Source: Xaviernesmea oryzae
GTDB lineage: Bacteria > Pseudomonadota > Alphaproteobacteria > Rhizobiales > Rhizobiaceae
Direction: 5' to 3'
DNA length: 64,000 nucleotides
Assembly (NCBI RefSeq): GCF_900177415.1
Contig: NZ_FXAF01000011.1
Span: 806,001-870,000 of the forward strand
Positions 32,828-41,192 of the stretch are shown piece by piece. Below the pieces are notes generated by a model. The model had not been told where the DNA came from. It did not search any database and was given only the letters and a program-made list of their open reading frames with translations. Position 1 is the first letter of the stretch. Each line of letters starts with the position of its first letter. The translations under genes were made by a program, and so were the position numbers.

Positions 32828-33790
32828 ATGAGTTACCTGACGCGACGGCTGTTGACCTTTCCGCTCGTCATGCTCGGGGTTTCCATCCTCGTCTTCGTGA
32901 CGATCCGCATGGTGCCGGGCGATGCGATTACCGCGATGCTCGGAACCGAAGCCGGTCTCCTGACGCCGGCACAAAGGGATGCGCTGGCGGGCTATTTCGG
33001 CATCGATCAGCCGATTCTGGTGCAATACTGGCGCTGGCTCGCCGGCGTCTTCCAGGGCGATCTCGGCATTTCCGTCACTTACGGCCGGCCGGTGCTCGGC
33101 GTCATCCTGGAACGTTTCCCGCTGACGCTTCAGCTTGCCCTGATGTCCATGTGCGTCGCGCTTCTCGTCGGCCTGCCGGCCGGCGTCTTCGCCGCCACCC
33201 GTAACGAGAAGATGTCCGACCTCGGCGTCCGGATCTTCGCGATGATCGGCCAGTCGACCCCGAATTTCGTCGTCGGCCTGCTGATCATCTACGCCCTGTC
33301 GGCGGGCTTCGGCATCCTGCCGGTCATGGGGGAATTCACGCCGTTCTTCGAGGATCCGCTACGCAATCTCGGCCAGATGATCCTGCCGGCCATCACGCTC
33401 GGTTTTGCCTTCGCCGCCTCCGTCACCCGCATATCACGCTCCGCCATGCTGGACGTGCTGAGCGACGACTATGTCCGCACCGCCCGCTCCAAAGGCGCCT
33501 CGAAACGCAGCGTCATCTGGCGTCATGCGCTTCCCAATGCGTTGATCCCGGTCGTCACCTTGAGCGGCGTGGAATTCGGCTACCTGCTCGGCGGCGCGGT
33601 TCTGGTGGAACAGATCTATGCCCTGCCGGGCCTCGGCCGTCTCGTCCTCGACGCCATCCTGCAGCGCGACTATGCGCTCGTGCAGGGCTGCGTCCTCTTC
33701 ATCGCCTTCAACTTCATGGTGGTCAATCTGCTCGTCGACCTCGCTTATGCCGCGCTCGACCCGCGCATCCGTCTCGGAGAAGGCGGCTGA
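32828..33790 (+). CDS. ABC transporter permease, DppB type
   Basis: 320 residues, six membrane segments; a typical N-terminus (YLTRRLLTFPLVMLGVSILVF) and the MVPGDAI motif of DppB/OppB proteins. The EAA coupling loop is in YVRTARSKGASKRSVIWRH. Its stop overlaps the start of the DppC-type gene (TGATG). It forms half of the membrane channel for the murQ-linked peptide importer. Confidence 0.94.
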   Translation: MSYLTRRLLTFPLVMLGVSILVFVTIRMVPGDAITAMLGTEAGLLTPAQRDALAGYFGIDQPILVQYWRWLAGVFQGDLGISVTYGRPVLGVILERFPLTLQLALMSMCVALLVGLPAGVFAATRNEKMSDLGVRIFAMIGQSTPNFVVGLLIIYALSAGFGILPVMGEFTPFFEDPLRNLGQMILPAITLGFAFAASVTRISRSAMLDVLSDDYVRTARSKGASKRSVIWRHALPNALIPVVTLSGVEFGYLLGGAVLVEQIYALPGLGRLVLDAILQRDYALVQGCVLFIAFNFMVVNLLVDLAYAALDPRIRLGEGG

Positions 33791-34629
33791 TGTCGATGCT
33801 GCGTGCGATCTTTTCCCATGCCAGCGGCAGGATCGGCGGTACGATCGTCGTGGTCTATATCATCATCGCCCTGCTCGGCATGTTCGACATCACCCCGCAC
33901 AATCCGCTCCAGCAGTTTCGCATCGACCGGCTGCATGCGCCGAATGCGACCTATTGGATGGGCACCGACCTCTTCGGCCGCGACGTCGCAAGCCGCCTGA
34001 TGAAAGGCATCGGCCAGTCCTTCCTGGTCGGCTTCTGCGCCGTCGCGCTAGCCACGACCGCCGGCACGGTGCTGGGCCTGACCGCCGCCTGGTTCGGCAG
34101 AGCCTGGGATGGGCTGGTGATGCGCGTCATGGACGTGCTGCTGGCCTTCCCGGCGATCCTGCTGGCGCTCCTCATCATCGCCGCCGCCGGTCCGGGCACC
34201 TGGACGAGCGTGGCTGCGATCGCGATCGTCTACACGCCGATCTTCACGCGGGTGGTGCGCGGCCCGGCGCTCTCCATCAAGTCGCGCGAATTCGTCGATG
34301 CCGCCCGCACCTTCGGTTCGAGCCGGCGCTATATCCTGACCCGCCACCTGCTTCTCAATCTTGTCGCGCCGCTGACCGTCCAGGTGACGCTGGCGCTCGC
34401 CTGGTCGCTGCTGACGGAAGCCGGCCTCTCCTTCCTCGGCCTCGGCACTCAGCCGCCGGCCTCTTCGCTCGGCCTGATGCTGGCGGACAGCCGCAACCTG
34501 ATGGAGACGGCGCCCTGGCTGCTGATCTTCCCGGCGCTGGCGATCATGATCAGCATCCTTGGCTTCAACCTGCTTGGTGACGCGCTGCGCGACATCCTCG
34601 ATCCTAAGACGAGGAGCCGGCCGGCATGA
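33790..34629 (+). CDS. ABC transporter permease, DppC type
   Basis: 279 residues with about six membrane segments. DppC family segments WMGTDLFGRDVASRL and the EAA loop FVDAARTFGSSRRYIL are present, followed by LTEAGLSFLGLGTQPP. It overlaps the upstream permease by one base and the ATPase gene by four (ATGA), so all three are co-translated parts of one importer. Confidence 0.94.
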   Translation: MSMLRAIFSHASGRIGGTIVVVYIIIALLGMFDITPHNPLQQFRIDRLHAPNATYWMGTDLFGRDVASRLMKGIGQSFLVGFCAVALATTAGTVLGLTAAWFGRAWDGLVMRVMDVLLAFPAILLALLIIAAAGPGTWTSVAAIAIVYTPIFTRVVRGPALSIKSREFVDAARTFGSSRRYILTRHLLLNLVAPLTVQVTLALAWSLLTEAGLSFLGLGTQPPASSLGLMLADSRNLMETAPWLLIFPALAIMISILGFNLLGDALRDILDPKTRSRPA

Positions 34630-36383
34630 CCACTCCGCTTCTATCCGTCTCCGATTTGTGCGTCGGCTTCGGACGAGACCCGTCGAAGAACGAGATCGTC
34701 AAAGGCGTCAGCTTCGATCTCGCAGCCGGCGAAACGCTGGCGATCGTCGGCGAAAGCGGTTCCGGCAAGTCCGTGACCGCGCTTTCCATCAATCGCCTCG
34801 TCGATTTCGGCGGCGGCCGCATCATCGGCGGCTCGATCGACTTCAAGCGCCGCGACGGTAGTATCCTCGATCTCGCTCAAGCGGGCGAACCGGTGCTCGA
34901 AAAGATCCGTGGCTCGGAAATCGGCATGATCTTCCAGGAGCCGATGACCTCGCTCAACCCGGTGCTCACCATCGGTACACAGATCGAGGAATCCTTCCGC
35001 CTGCACCGGGGCCTGACCGGCCGGCAGGCGACCGCCGCCGCCAGGGATGCGCTGGATCGCGTGCGCATTCCCGATGCGGCGCGGCGACTGAAATACTGCC
35101 CGAACCAACTCTCCGGCGGCATGCTCCAGCGGGTGATGATCGCGACCGCTCTCGCCTGCAACCCGCGCCTTTTGATCGCGGACGAACCGACCACCGCCCT
35201 CGATGTCACCGTTCAGGCGCAGATCATGGCATTGCTCGGCGAACTGAAGCACGAGACCGGCATGGCGATGATCTTCATCACCCATGACATCGGCCTCGTC
35301 GCCGGCATTGCCGACAAAATCATGGTCATGCAGGCCGGCGAAGCGGTGGAGCAGGGGCAGCTTGACCAGGTCCTCGACCGGCCGCAGCATTCATATACCC
35401 GTCACCTGTTGAGCGCCGTGCCGCATTTCGAATCCGGCCGCGCCGCCCGCGCCGATTTCCGGCGGGAGAAGGCCAAGCCCCCTGCCCTGACCGTCGACGG
35501 CCTGACGGTGCGCTTCAAGGTTTCGGGCGGGCTGCTCGGCCGTTCGCCAGGCTCGGTCCATGCCGTGGAAAACGTCGGCTTCGACCTGATGCCGGGCGAG
35601 ACGCTGGCGATCGTCGGCGAAAGCGGCTCGGGCAAATCCACCACGGCGCGCGCGATCCTTGGTCTTGTGCGCCCGACCCGCGGCAGGTTCTCGGCCCATG
35701 GTTTAACGGAGAGGGCCGGCAGCGTCGCGGATGCGACCGATCCAGCCACGCAAATGGTGTTTCAGAACCCCTACGCCTCGCTCAATCCGCGGCTTCGGAT
35801 CGACAGCATACTTGCCGAGCCCGTCATCGCCGCCGGTGGCCGGATCACTACCGAAACCCGCGAGAAGATGAAGGCGCTCTTGAAGCGAGTCGGCCTGCCG
35901 GAGGATAGCCTGGAGCGCTACCCGCACCAGTTCTCCGGCGGCCAGCGGCAGCGCCTCTGCATCGCCCGTGCGCTGATGCTCAATCCGTCGGTCGTCGTCC
36001 TCGACGAGGCGGTCTCGGCTCTCGACGTCTCGGTCCAGGCGAAAGTGCTGGAACTGCTGGTCGATCTGCAGAAGGAATACGGTCTCGCCTATCTCTTCGT
36101 GTCCCATGACATGGCGGTCGTGGAGCGCATCGCCCATCGCATCGCCGTGCTTTATGCGGGACAGATCGTCGAAATCGGCGATGCCGCTTCGGTACTTTCC
36201 AATCCGCAGCATTCCTATACAAAGCGGTTGATTTCCGCCGTGCCGAGCATCGATCGCCGCAACCAGCATTTCGAGCTCGATACGCGCCAGGTTCCGTCCC
36301 TCGTCCGCCCGCCCGGTTTTGAACCGCCGGAGCCGCAGTGGCGGGATTTCGGACCGGATCACCGGGCGCGGGCGGAGGCCTGA
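34626..36383 (+). CDS. Double ABC ATPase (DppD-DppF fused, GsiA/YejF type)
   Basis: 585 residues holding two complete ABC cassettes. The first has Walker A GESGSGKS at 42-49, signature LSGGMLQRV and Walker B LLIADEP. The second has GESGSGKS near residue 325, signature FSGGQRQRL and VVLDEAVSALD, where the usual Pro after DE is Ala. Each half ends in an oligopeptide-type C-terminal extension (HSYTRHLLSAVPHFE, HSYTKRLISAVPS). Fused ATPases are typical of GsiA and YejF, the latter used for muropeptide and peptide import, which suits the salvage context. Confidence 0.94.
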   Translation: MTTPLLSVSDLCVGFGRDPSKNEIVKGVSFDLAAGETLAIVGESGSGKSVTALSINRLVDFGGGRIIGGSIDFKRRDGSILDLAQAGEPVLEKIRGSEIGMIFQEPMTSLNPVLTIGTQIEESFRLHRGLTGRQATAAARDALDRVRIPDAARRLKYCPNQLSGGMLQRVMIATALACNPRLLIADEPTTALDVTVQAQIMALLGELKHETGMAMIFITHDIGLVAGIADKIMVMQAGEAVEQGQLDQVLDRPQHSYTRHLLSAVPHFESGRAARADFRREKAKPPALTVDGLTVRFKVSGGLLGRSPGSVHAVENVGFDLMPGETLAIVGESGSGKSTTARAILGLVRPTRGRFSAHGLTERAGSVADATDPATQMVFQNPYASLNPRLRIDSILAEPVIAAGGRITTETREKMKALLKRVGLPEDSLERYPHQFSGGQRQRLCIARALMLNPSVVVLDEAVSALDVSVQAKVLELLVDLQKEYGLAYLFVSHDMAVVERIAHRIAVLYAGQIVEIGDAASVLSNPQHSYTKRLISAVPSIDRRNQHFELDTRQVPSLVRPPGFEPPEPQWRDFGPDHRARAEA

Positions 36384-36394
36384 GGAACAGGACC

Positions 36395-37426
36395 ATGGAC
36401 GACCGGACCCGAACCACCGCCGATGCCGAGCTGACCGCCACCTTCGAGCGGGCGTTCGCACCGCTGCAGAAATCCGTGGCGGACAAGCGTATCCCGGGCG
36501 GCGTGTTCGGCATCGTCGACCTGAAACGCGGCCGCATGACGCGCGCGACCGGAGCGGCGCAGGTCACTCCGATCATCCGGCCGATGGCGCTCGACACATG
36601 GTTCGACCTCGCCTCGCTGACCAAGGTGATCTTCACCACGACGCGCATCCTGAGACTGGCGGATGAAGGCGTGATCGACCTGGATGCGCCTCTCATCACG
36701 CTCCTGCCGGACCTGCGTCAGTACGATGCCGATGCCTGGGAGCGGAAAGTCACCTTCCGCCAATGCCTGGGCCACCAGACGCCTTTCCCGGCCGTCGCGC
36801 CGATCTATACCTATGGCCGCGATCCAGAGCTCTTGCGTGCCTTCATCCTGCAGCGGGAATGGCGCGCCGGTCCTCCGGTCTATTCCGATATCAACTTTAT
36901 CCTGCTCGGTTTCGCCCTGGAACGGCTGACCGGCAAGACGCTGCGGGACCTCGATCCCGGCCCCGGTTTCGCCTGGTCTGCCGATCCGGAAAACTCCGCC
37001 GCGACGGAGGACTGCACCTGGCGACACCGCGTTCTGTCGGGCGAGGTGCATGACGACAACTGCTCGGCGCTGCAAGGCTCGGGCCATGCGGGCCTGTTCG
37101 GCACCGTGACCTCGGTTCTCGATTTCGCCGAAAGCCTGCTCGACGGCACGGGAGCCTCCAAGGAAGCCGTCACGCTGATGCGCACGCCGCTTTCCGGCAA
37201 ACGCACCCATGGCTGGGAGCAGCCCTATCCGGACTGGTGGGGCGGCAACGCCTGCAGCCCTGGCACGATCGGCCATACGGGCTTCACCGGCACCGCTCTC
37301 TGGATCGATTTCGACAAGGCCCGCGCCTGGACGCTACTCACCAACCGCATTCACCCGACCCGCCATTTCGACAGCGGCATCCTTGCGCTGCGCCAGGCGA
37401 TCGGCGATCTCGTCAATCAAAGTTGA
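36395..37426 (+). CDS. Cytosolic serine hydrolase of the beta-lactamase/penicillin-binding fold
   Basis: 343 residues from MDDRTRT (GAGGA site). Class C beta-lactamase-like triads: Ser74-x-x-Lys77 in ASLTK, Tyr163-Ser-Asp in YSDIN, and HTGFTG near the C-terminus in the KTG position. There is no signal peptide or membrane anchor, unlike AmpC, AmpH or EstB-type periplasmic enzymes, so it should act in the cytoplasm. Sitting between a muropeptide-type importer and anmK, it may trim peptide or ester bonds from imported wall fragments. This substrate is inference. Confidence 0.82.
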   Translation: MDDRTRTTADAELTATFERAFAPLQKSVADKRIPGGVFGIVDLKRGRMTRATGAAQVTPIIRPMALDTWFDLASLTKVIFTTTRILRLADEGVIDLDAPLITLLPDLRQYDADAWERKVTFRQCLGHQTPFPAVAPIYTYGRDPELLRAFILQREWRAGPPVYSDINFILLGFALERLTGKTLRDLDPGPGFAWSADPENSAATEDCTWRHRVLSGEVHDDNCSALQGSGHAGLFGTVTSVLDFAESLLDGTGASKEAVTLMRTPLSGKRTHGWEQPYPDWWGGNACSPGTIGHTGFTGTALWIDFDKARAWTLLTNRIHPTRHFDSGILALRQAIGDLVNQS

Positions 37427-37437
37427 GGAAATTCACG

Positions 37438-38553
37438 ATGGAGCCAATCTGGGCCGTCGGCCTGATGACCGGAACCGTTCTCGACGGCAATATCGACGTG
37501 GCGCTCCTGAAGACCGACGGCGAGACAATCGATACCTTCGGCGCCTATACGCTGGCCCCTTATCCGCCGGAAATCCGCGCGCTTCTGGAGGAAACGCTGA
37601 AACAGGCCCGCGCCTGGAATTTCGAAGGCCCCGATCCGGCAATCTTTCGCGAAGCCGAAGAGGCGCTGACCCGCGCCCAATCGCAGGCAGTGAAGGACCT
37701 CGTCGAGAGCTGCGGGCTGACCATGGCCGATGTCGGCATCGTCGGCTTCCACGGCCAGACGATATTGCACCGCGCTCCGACCAGGGAAAGGCTCGGCGAC
37801 ACCCGCCAACTCGGCGACGGCAAACTCATGGCTTCGATCCTCGGCTGCAAGGTCGCCTACGACTTCCGCTCGGCGGACGTGCGCGCCGGCGGTCAGGGCG
37901 CACCGCTCGCCGCCGCCTACCATGCCGCGCTGCTGCGCGGTCTCGACACGTCCGGCGATACGGCGGTGCTCAATCTCGGCGGCGTCGCCAACATCACCTG
38001 GTGGGACGGCAAGGAGCTCGTGATCGCCTTCGATACCGGCCCCGCCAATGCGCCGCTCAACGACTTCATGAAGGCACGTGGCCTCGGCGACATGGATATT
38101 AACGGCGCGCTTGGCGCTTCCGGCAAGGTCGACGAAGAACGCCTCGCCACACTGCTCCGGCATCCCTACCTGACCGCGCCCTATCCGAAATCGCTCGATC
38201 GCTTCGATTTCACCGCCGCCATGGCCGACGGCCTCGACGACGCTACGGGTGCCGCAACCCTCTCCGCCTTCACGGCATCGGCCGTCGGCAAGGCGCTCGA
38301 CCTCTTGCCGCACAGGCCGAAGCGGCTGATCGTCGCCGGCGGCGGGAGGCATAACCCGACGATCATGGCGATGCTCGAAAGCCGGGCCGGCACGAAGGCG
38401 GTTTCCGCCGATGAATTCGGCTGGCGGGGCGATGCGGTGGAAGCCGAGTGCTTCGCCTTTCTCGCCGTCCGCGTGCTGCGGGGCCTGCCGATCAGCTTTC
38501 CGACAACCACCGGCGCACCAAGGCCCTTGCAAGGCGGCCGGCTCGCAGGGTAA
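37438..38553 (+). CDS. anmK: Anhydro-N-acetylmuramic acid kinase AnmK
   Basis: 371 residues from MEPIWAVGL, the normal AnmK length; the frame is open upstream only through the preceding gene. It hydrolyses and phosphorylates 1,6-anhydro-MurNAc to MurNAc-6-P, the MurQ substrate. Visible family segments: GFHGQTILHR, GDTRQLGDG, the acidic AYDFRSADVRAGGQGAPL region with the catalytic Asp, NLGGVANIT and FDTGPANAPLND. The N-terminal loop reads GLMTGTVLDGNID instead of the usual GLMSGTSLDGVD, a mild deviation. The stop is followed by a DMT permease gene. Confidence 0.94.
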   Translation: MEPIWAVGLMTGTVLDGNIDVALLKTDGETIDTFGAYTLAPYPPEIRALLEETLKQARAWNFEGPDPAIFREAEEALTRAQSQAVKDLVESCGLTMADVGIVGFHGQTILHRAPTRERLGDTRQLGDGKLMASILGCKVAYDFRSADVRAGGQGAPLAAAYHAALLRGLDTSGDTAVLNLGGVANITWWDGKELVIAFDTGPANAPLNDFMKARGLGDMDINGALGASGKVDEERLATLLRHPYLTAPYPKSLDRFDFTAAMADGLDDATGAATLSAFTASAVGKALDLLPHRPKRLIVAGGGRHNPTIMAMLESRAGTKAVSADEFGWRGDAVEAECFAFLAVRVLRGLPISFPTTTGAPRPLQGGRLAG

Positions 38554-38595
38554 GCCGCTGCTTTCAATGCAGAGAGTCGGGAGCGCTCGAACATC

Positions 38596-39516
38596 ATGAA
38601 CAAAAGAGCGGCCTACGCCGCGGGCGGCAATGCAGTCCTGGTTGGCGTCCTCCTGATGCTGCTCGGCGACTTCATGTTCGCGCTGAACGACGCCATGGGC
38701 AAATGGCTGGTAGCGAGTTTTTCCGTTGGCCAGGTCCTGCTCATCCGCTCGATCGGCGCCTTTTTTGTGCTCGGGCCAATGCTTAGCCGCCAGCCGGCTT
38801 CGGCGCTGTACAGGGTCGAAAAGCCCCAGCTTCATATGCTGCGCGTGATCCTCGCGACAGCCGATACCGGGCTCTTCTACGCGGCCGTCGTCTATCTGCC
38901 GCTCGCCGATGTCATGACCTTCTACATGGCCGGGCCGATCTATGTCGCGGCGCTATCCCATTTCCTGCTCGGTGAACGCATCGGCTGGCGGCGCTGGCTC
39001 GCGGTCCTGATCGGCTTCATCGGCGTCGTCATCGCGCTGCGTCCCTCTTCCGAAATGCTGTCCTGGCCGTCGATTTTCGGCCTCGTCGGCAGCCTGTCCT
39101 TCGCGCTCACGCTGGTGCTCAACCGCATGCTCCGCTCGACGCCGGACGCGACGCTCGTCACCTGGCAGACACTCGCCTGCCTGATTGCCGGAGCGTTCCT
39201 CACGATCGGCAACTGGAGCCCCTTCGACACCGGCGAACTCCTGGCCCTGCTCCTGCTCGGCGTCGTATCCTGTGCCGCGCATCTGCTGATCACTCGCTCG
39301 CTGAAGCTTGCGCCGGCCTCGGTGCTGGCGCCGCTGCAATATACGCTGCTGCTCTGGGCGATCGTTCTCGGCTGGGTGTTCTTCGGCGATTTTCCCGATG
39401 CCCAGACATTGACCGGCGCCGCGATCATCGTGCTGGCCGGTCTGTTCATCTTCCATCGCGGCAACCTGAAACAGGACGCGGAGCCCACGATCCCGACCGA
39501 TTCGAGCCACGGCTGA
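38596..39516 (+). CDS. EamA/DMT-family permease
   Basis: 306 residues with about ten membrane segments in two EamA repeats (about 18-145 and 160-295). Such proteins export or import small metabolites. It is the last plus-strand gene of the salvage region, 42 bases after anmK, and could export a salvage by-product such as lactate or an amino acid, but the sequence does not show which. Its TGA abuts the stop of the converging Opu permease, the two stops forming the palindrome TGATCA. Confidence 0.87.
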   Translation: MNKRAAYAAGGNAVLVGVLLMLLGDFMFALNDAMGKWLVASFSVGQVLLIRSIGAFFVLGPMLSRQPASALYRVEKPQLHMLRVILATADTGLFYAAVVYLPLADVMTFYMAGPIYVAALSHFLLGERIGWRRWLAVLIGFIGVVIALRPSSEMLSWPSIFGLVGSLSFALTLVLNRMLRSTPDATLVTWQTLACLIAGAFLTIGNWSPFDTGELLALLLLGVVSCAAHLLITRSLKLAPASVLAPLQYTLLLWAIVLGWVFFGDFPDAQTLTGAAIIVLAGLFIFHRGNLKQDAEPTIPTDSSHG

Positions 39517-40257
39517 TCAGGTCCGGACCCTGCGGGTCAGCATCGCTTCGATCGCTGACAGTCCGTCATAGATCAGCACCGCGAGCGCGCCGACGATCAG
39601 GCCGCCCTGCAGGATGAAGGCGAGATTGTTCGATTGCAGCCCGGCGATGATCACCTCGCCGAGCGTCCTTGCCGCCACCGTCGAACCGATCGTCGCCGTC
39701 GCAAGGCTGATGACCACGGAAAGCCGGATGCCGGCAACGATCACCGGCAGCGAAAGCGGCAGTTCGACCTGGACGAGACGCTGCAGCGGCGTCATGCCGG
39801 AACCGCGCGCCGCTTCCATCACGGAGCGCGGCAAGTTGGTAAGCGCCGTCAGCGTATTCTCGAAGATCGGCAGCAGGCCATAGAGGAAAAGCGCTATCAG
39901 CGTCGGCTTCTCGCCGAAGCCCACGGCCGGCACGGCGAGCGCCAGCACCGCAACGGGCGGAAAGGTCTGGCCGATATTCACGAGGCTGCGGGAAAGCGCC
40001 AGGAATTCCGCGCCGAACGGCCTTGTGACGAGGATCGCCAGCAGCACAGCGATGATCGTCGCGGCCAAAGTTGCGATGAAGACCGTCCTTAAATGCTGGA
40101 GCGTCAAACCGAGAAGGCTTCCCTGATTGTAGATGGCCGGTGCGTTCGGCTGCACCAACGGCTTCAGCAGCGGCTCGAAACTCCCCGGCGACACCAGAAA
40201 AGCAACCAGCAGGAGGAGCAGCAAGCCGCGAAGGATCGTCGGCGCCCAGACCTTCAT
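39517..40257 (-). CDS. Quaternary-amine ABC transporter permease, ProW/OpuCB type (short)
   Basis: 246 residues, about five to six membrane segments. OpuB/C-type marks include NIGQTFPPVAVLALAVP and the coupling loop MEAARGSGMTPLQRLVQVELPLSLPVI. Its start overlaps the ATPase stop (ATGA). With the larger permease, the ATPase and the OsmX-like binding protein it makes a four-gene importer for glycine betaine, choline or a related osmolyte. Confidence 0.92.
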   Translation of the reverse strand: MKVWAPTILRGLLLLLLVAFLVSPGSFEPLLKPLVQPNAPAIYNQGSLLGLTLQHLRTVFIATLAATIIAVLLAILVTRPFGAEFLALSRSLVNIGQTFPPVAVLALAVPAVGFGEKPTLIALFLYGLLPIFENTLTALTNLPRSVMEAARGSGMTPLQRLVQVELPLSLPVIVAGIRLSVVISLATATIGSTVAARTLGEVIIAGLQSNNLAFILQGGLIVGALAVLIYDGLSAIEAMLTRRVRT

Positions 40258-41192
40258 CGGCGCCTCGCGCCGCGCTTGAGAAGTGTTTCGAGGGTGACCC
40301 GCCCCATGGGTGCGCCGCTGGCCGAGATGACCGGCAACGCCTTCCGCCCGGTCCAGATCAGGTCGGCGAGCGCCTCCTGCTGGCTCCTGTCCTCGCGGAT
40401 CGGCTCGCCCTCCGCCTCGCCGGGCTCTGCGGCCGCTCCGGTCCTGGCAATCGAAAGCAGGCGGAACGGCCGCTCGCCATCGCCGATCAGCGTCTCGACG
40501 AAAGGTGTGGCCGGAGCCCGCACGAGTTCTGCGGGCGGACCGTATTGCAACACCTTCCCCTTGTCCATAACCGCAATATTATCAGCGAGATGGAACGCTT
40601 CGTTCATGTCATGCGTGACGAGCACGATCGTCGTGCCGAAATGCTTCTGGATCGCCAACAGGTCTTCCTGCGCCTTGGCGCGGATGATCGGGTCGAGCGC
40701 TCCGAAAGGCTCGTCCATCAAAAGCACGTTCGGTTCGGCGGCAAGCGCCCGGGCGACGCCGACGCGCTGCTGCTGACCGCCGGAAAGCTCGTGCGGATAA
40801 CGCGACCCGAAGGTCTTCGGGTCGAGTTGGAAAAGCGTCAAAAGCTCCTCGACCTTGGCGTCGACGCGCGATTTCTGCCAGCCGAGCAAGCCTGGAACGG
40901 TGGCGATGTTCTGCGCCACCGTTCGATGCGGGAAAAGCCCGTGCCCCTGGATGGCGTAACCGATCCGGCGACGCAGTTCATAACCGGGGATCGAACGGTT
41001 GTCCTCGCCGTCGAGCCTGATCGATCCCTCGCTCGGCTCCACCAGCCGGTTGATCATCCGGATGAGCGTCGTCTTGCCCGAGCCGGACGTGCCGACAATC
41101 ACGGTGACCGTCCGCGGCTCGATCACCATCGAAACATCGTCGACCACGGTTATGCCGTCATAGCGCTTGGTGATGCCGTCGATCTCGATCAT
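40254..41192 (-). CDS. Quaternary-amine ABC transporter ATPase, ProV/OpuCA type
   Basis: 312 residues from MIEIDGITK; its ATG overlaps the upstream permease stop (ATGA). Walker A GTSGSGKTT, the Q-loop in YAIQGHGLFPH, signature LSGGQQQRV and Walker B VLLMDEPFGALDPI are typical. The region after about residue 250 is short compared with full tandem CBS domains of osmosensing OpuA/ProV proteins, keeping only a CBS-like remnant (RKALPVISASGAPMG). Osmotic gating through CBS is therefore doubtful. Confidence 0.92.
   Translation of the reverse strand: MIEIDGITKRYDGITVVDDVSMVIEPRTVTVIVGTSGSGKTTLIRMINRLVEPSEGSIRLDGEDNRSIPGYELRRRIGYAIQGHGLFPHRTVAQNIATVPGLLGWQKSRVDAKVEELLTLFQLDPKTFGSRYPHELSGGQQQRVGVARALAAEPNVLLMDEPFGALDPIIRAKAQEDLLAIQKHFGTTIVLVTHDMNEAFHLADNIAVMDKGKVLQYGPPAELVRAPATPFVETLIGDGERPFRLLSIARTGAAAEPGEAEGEPIREDRSQQEALADLIWTGRKALPVISASGAPMGRVTLETLLKRGARRR

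Noticed and set aside
39514..39519. TGATCA palindrome at the abutting stops of the DMT and Opu permease genes
   Set aside because: It follows automatically from two TGA stops facing each other with no gap; no other structure supports a site.
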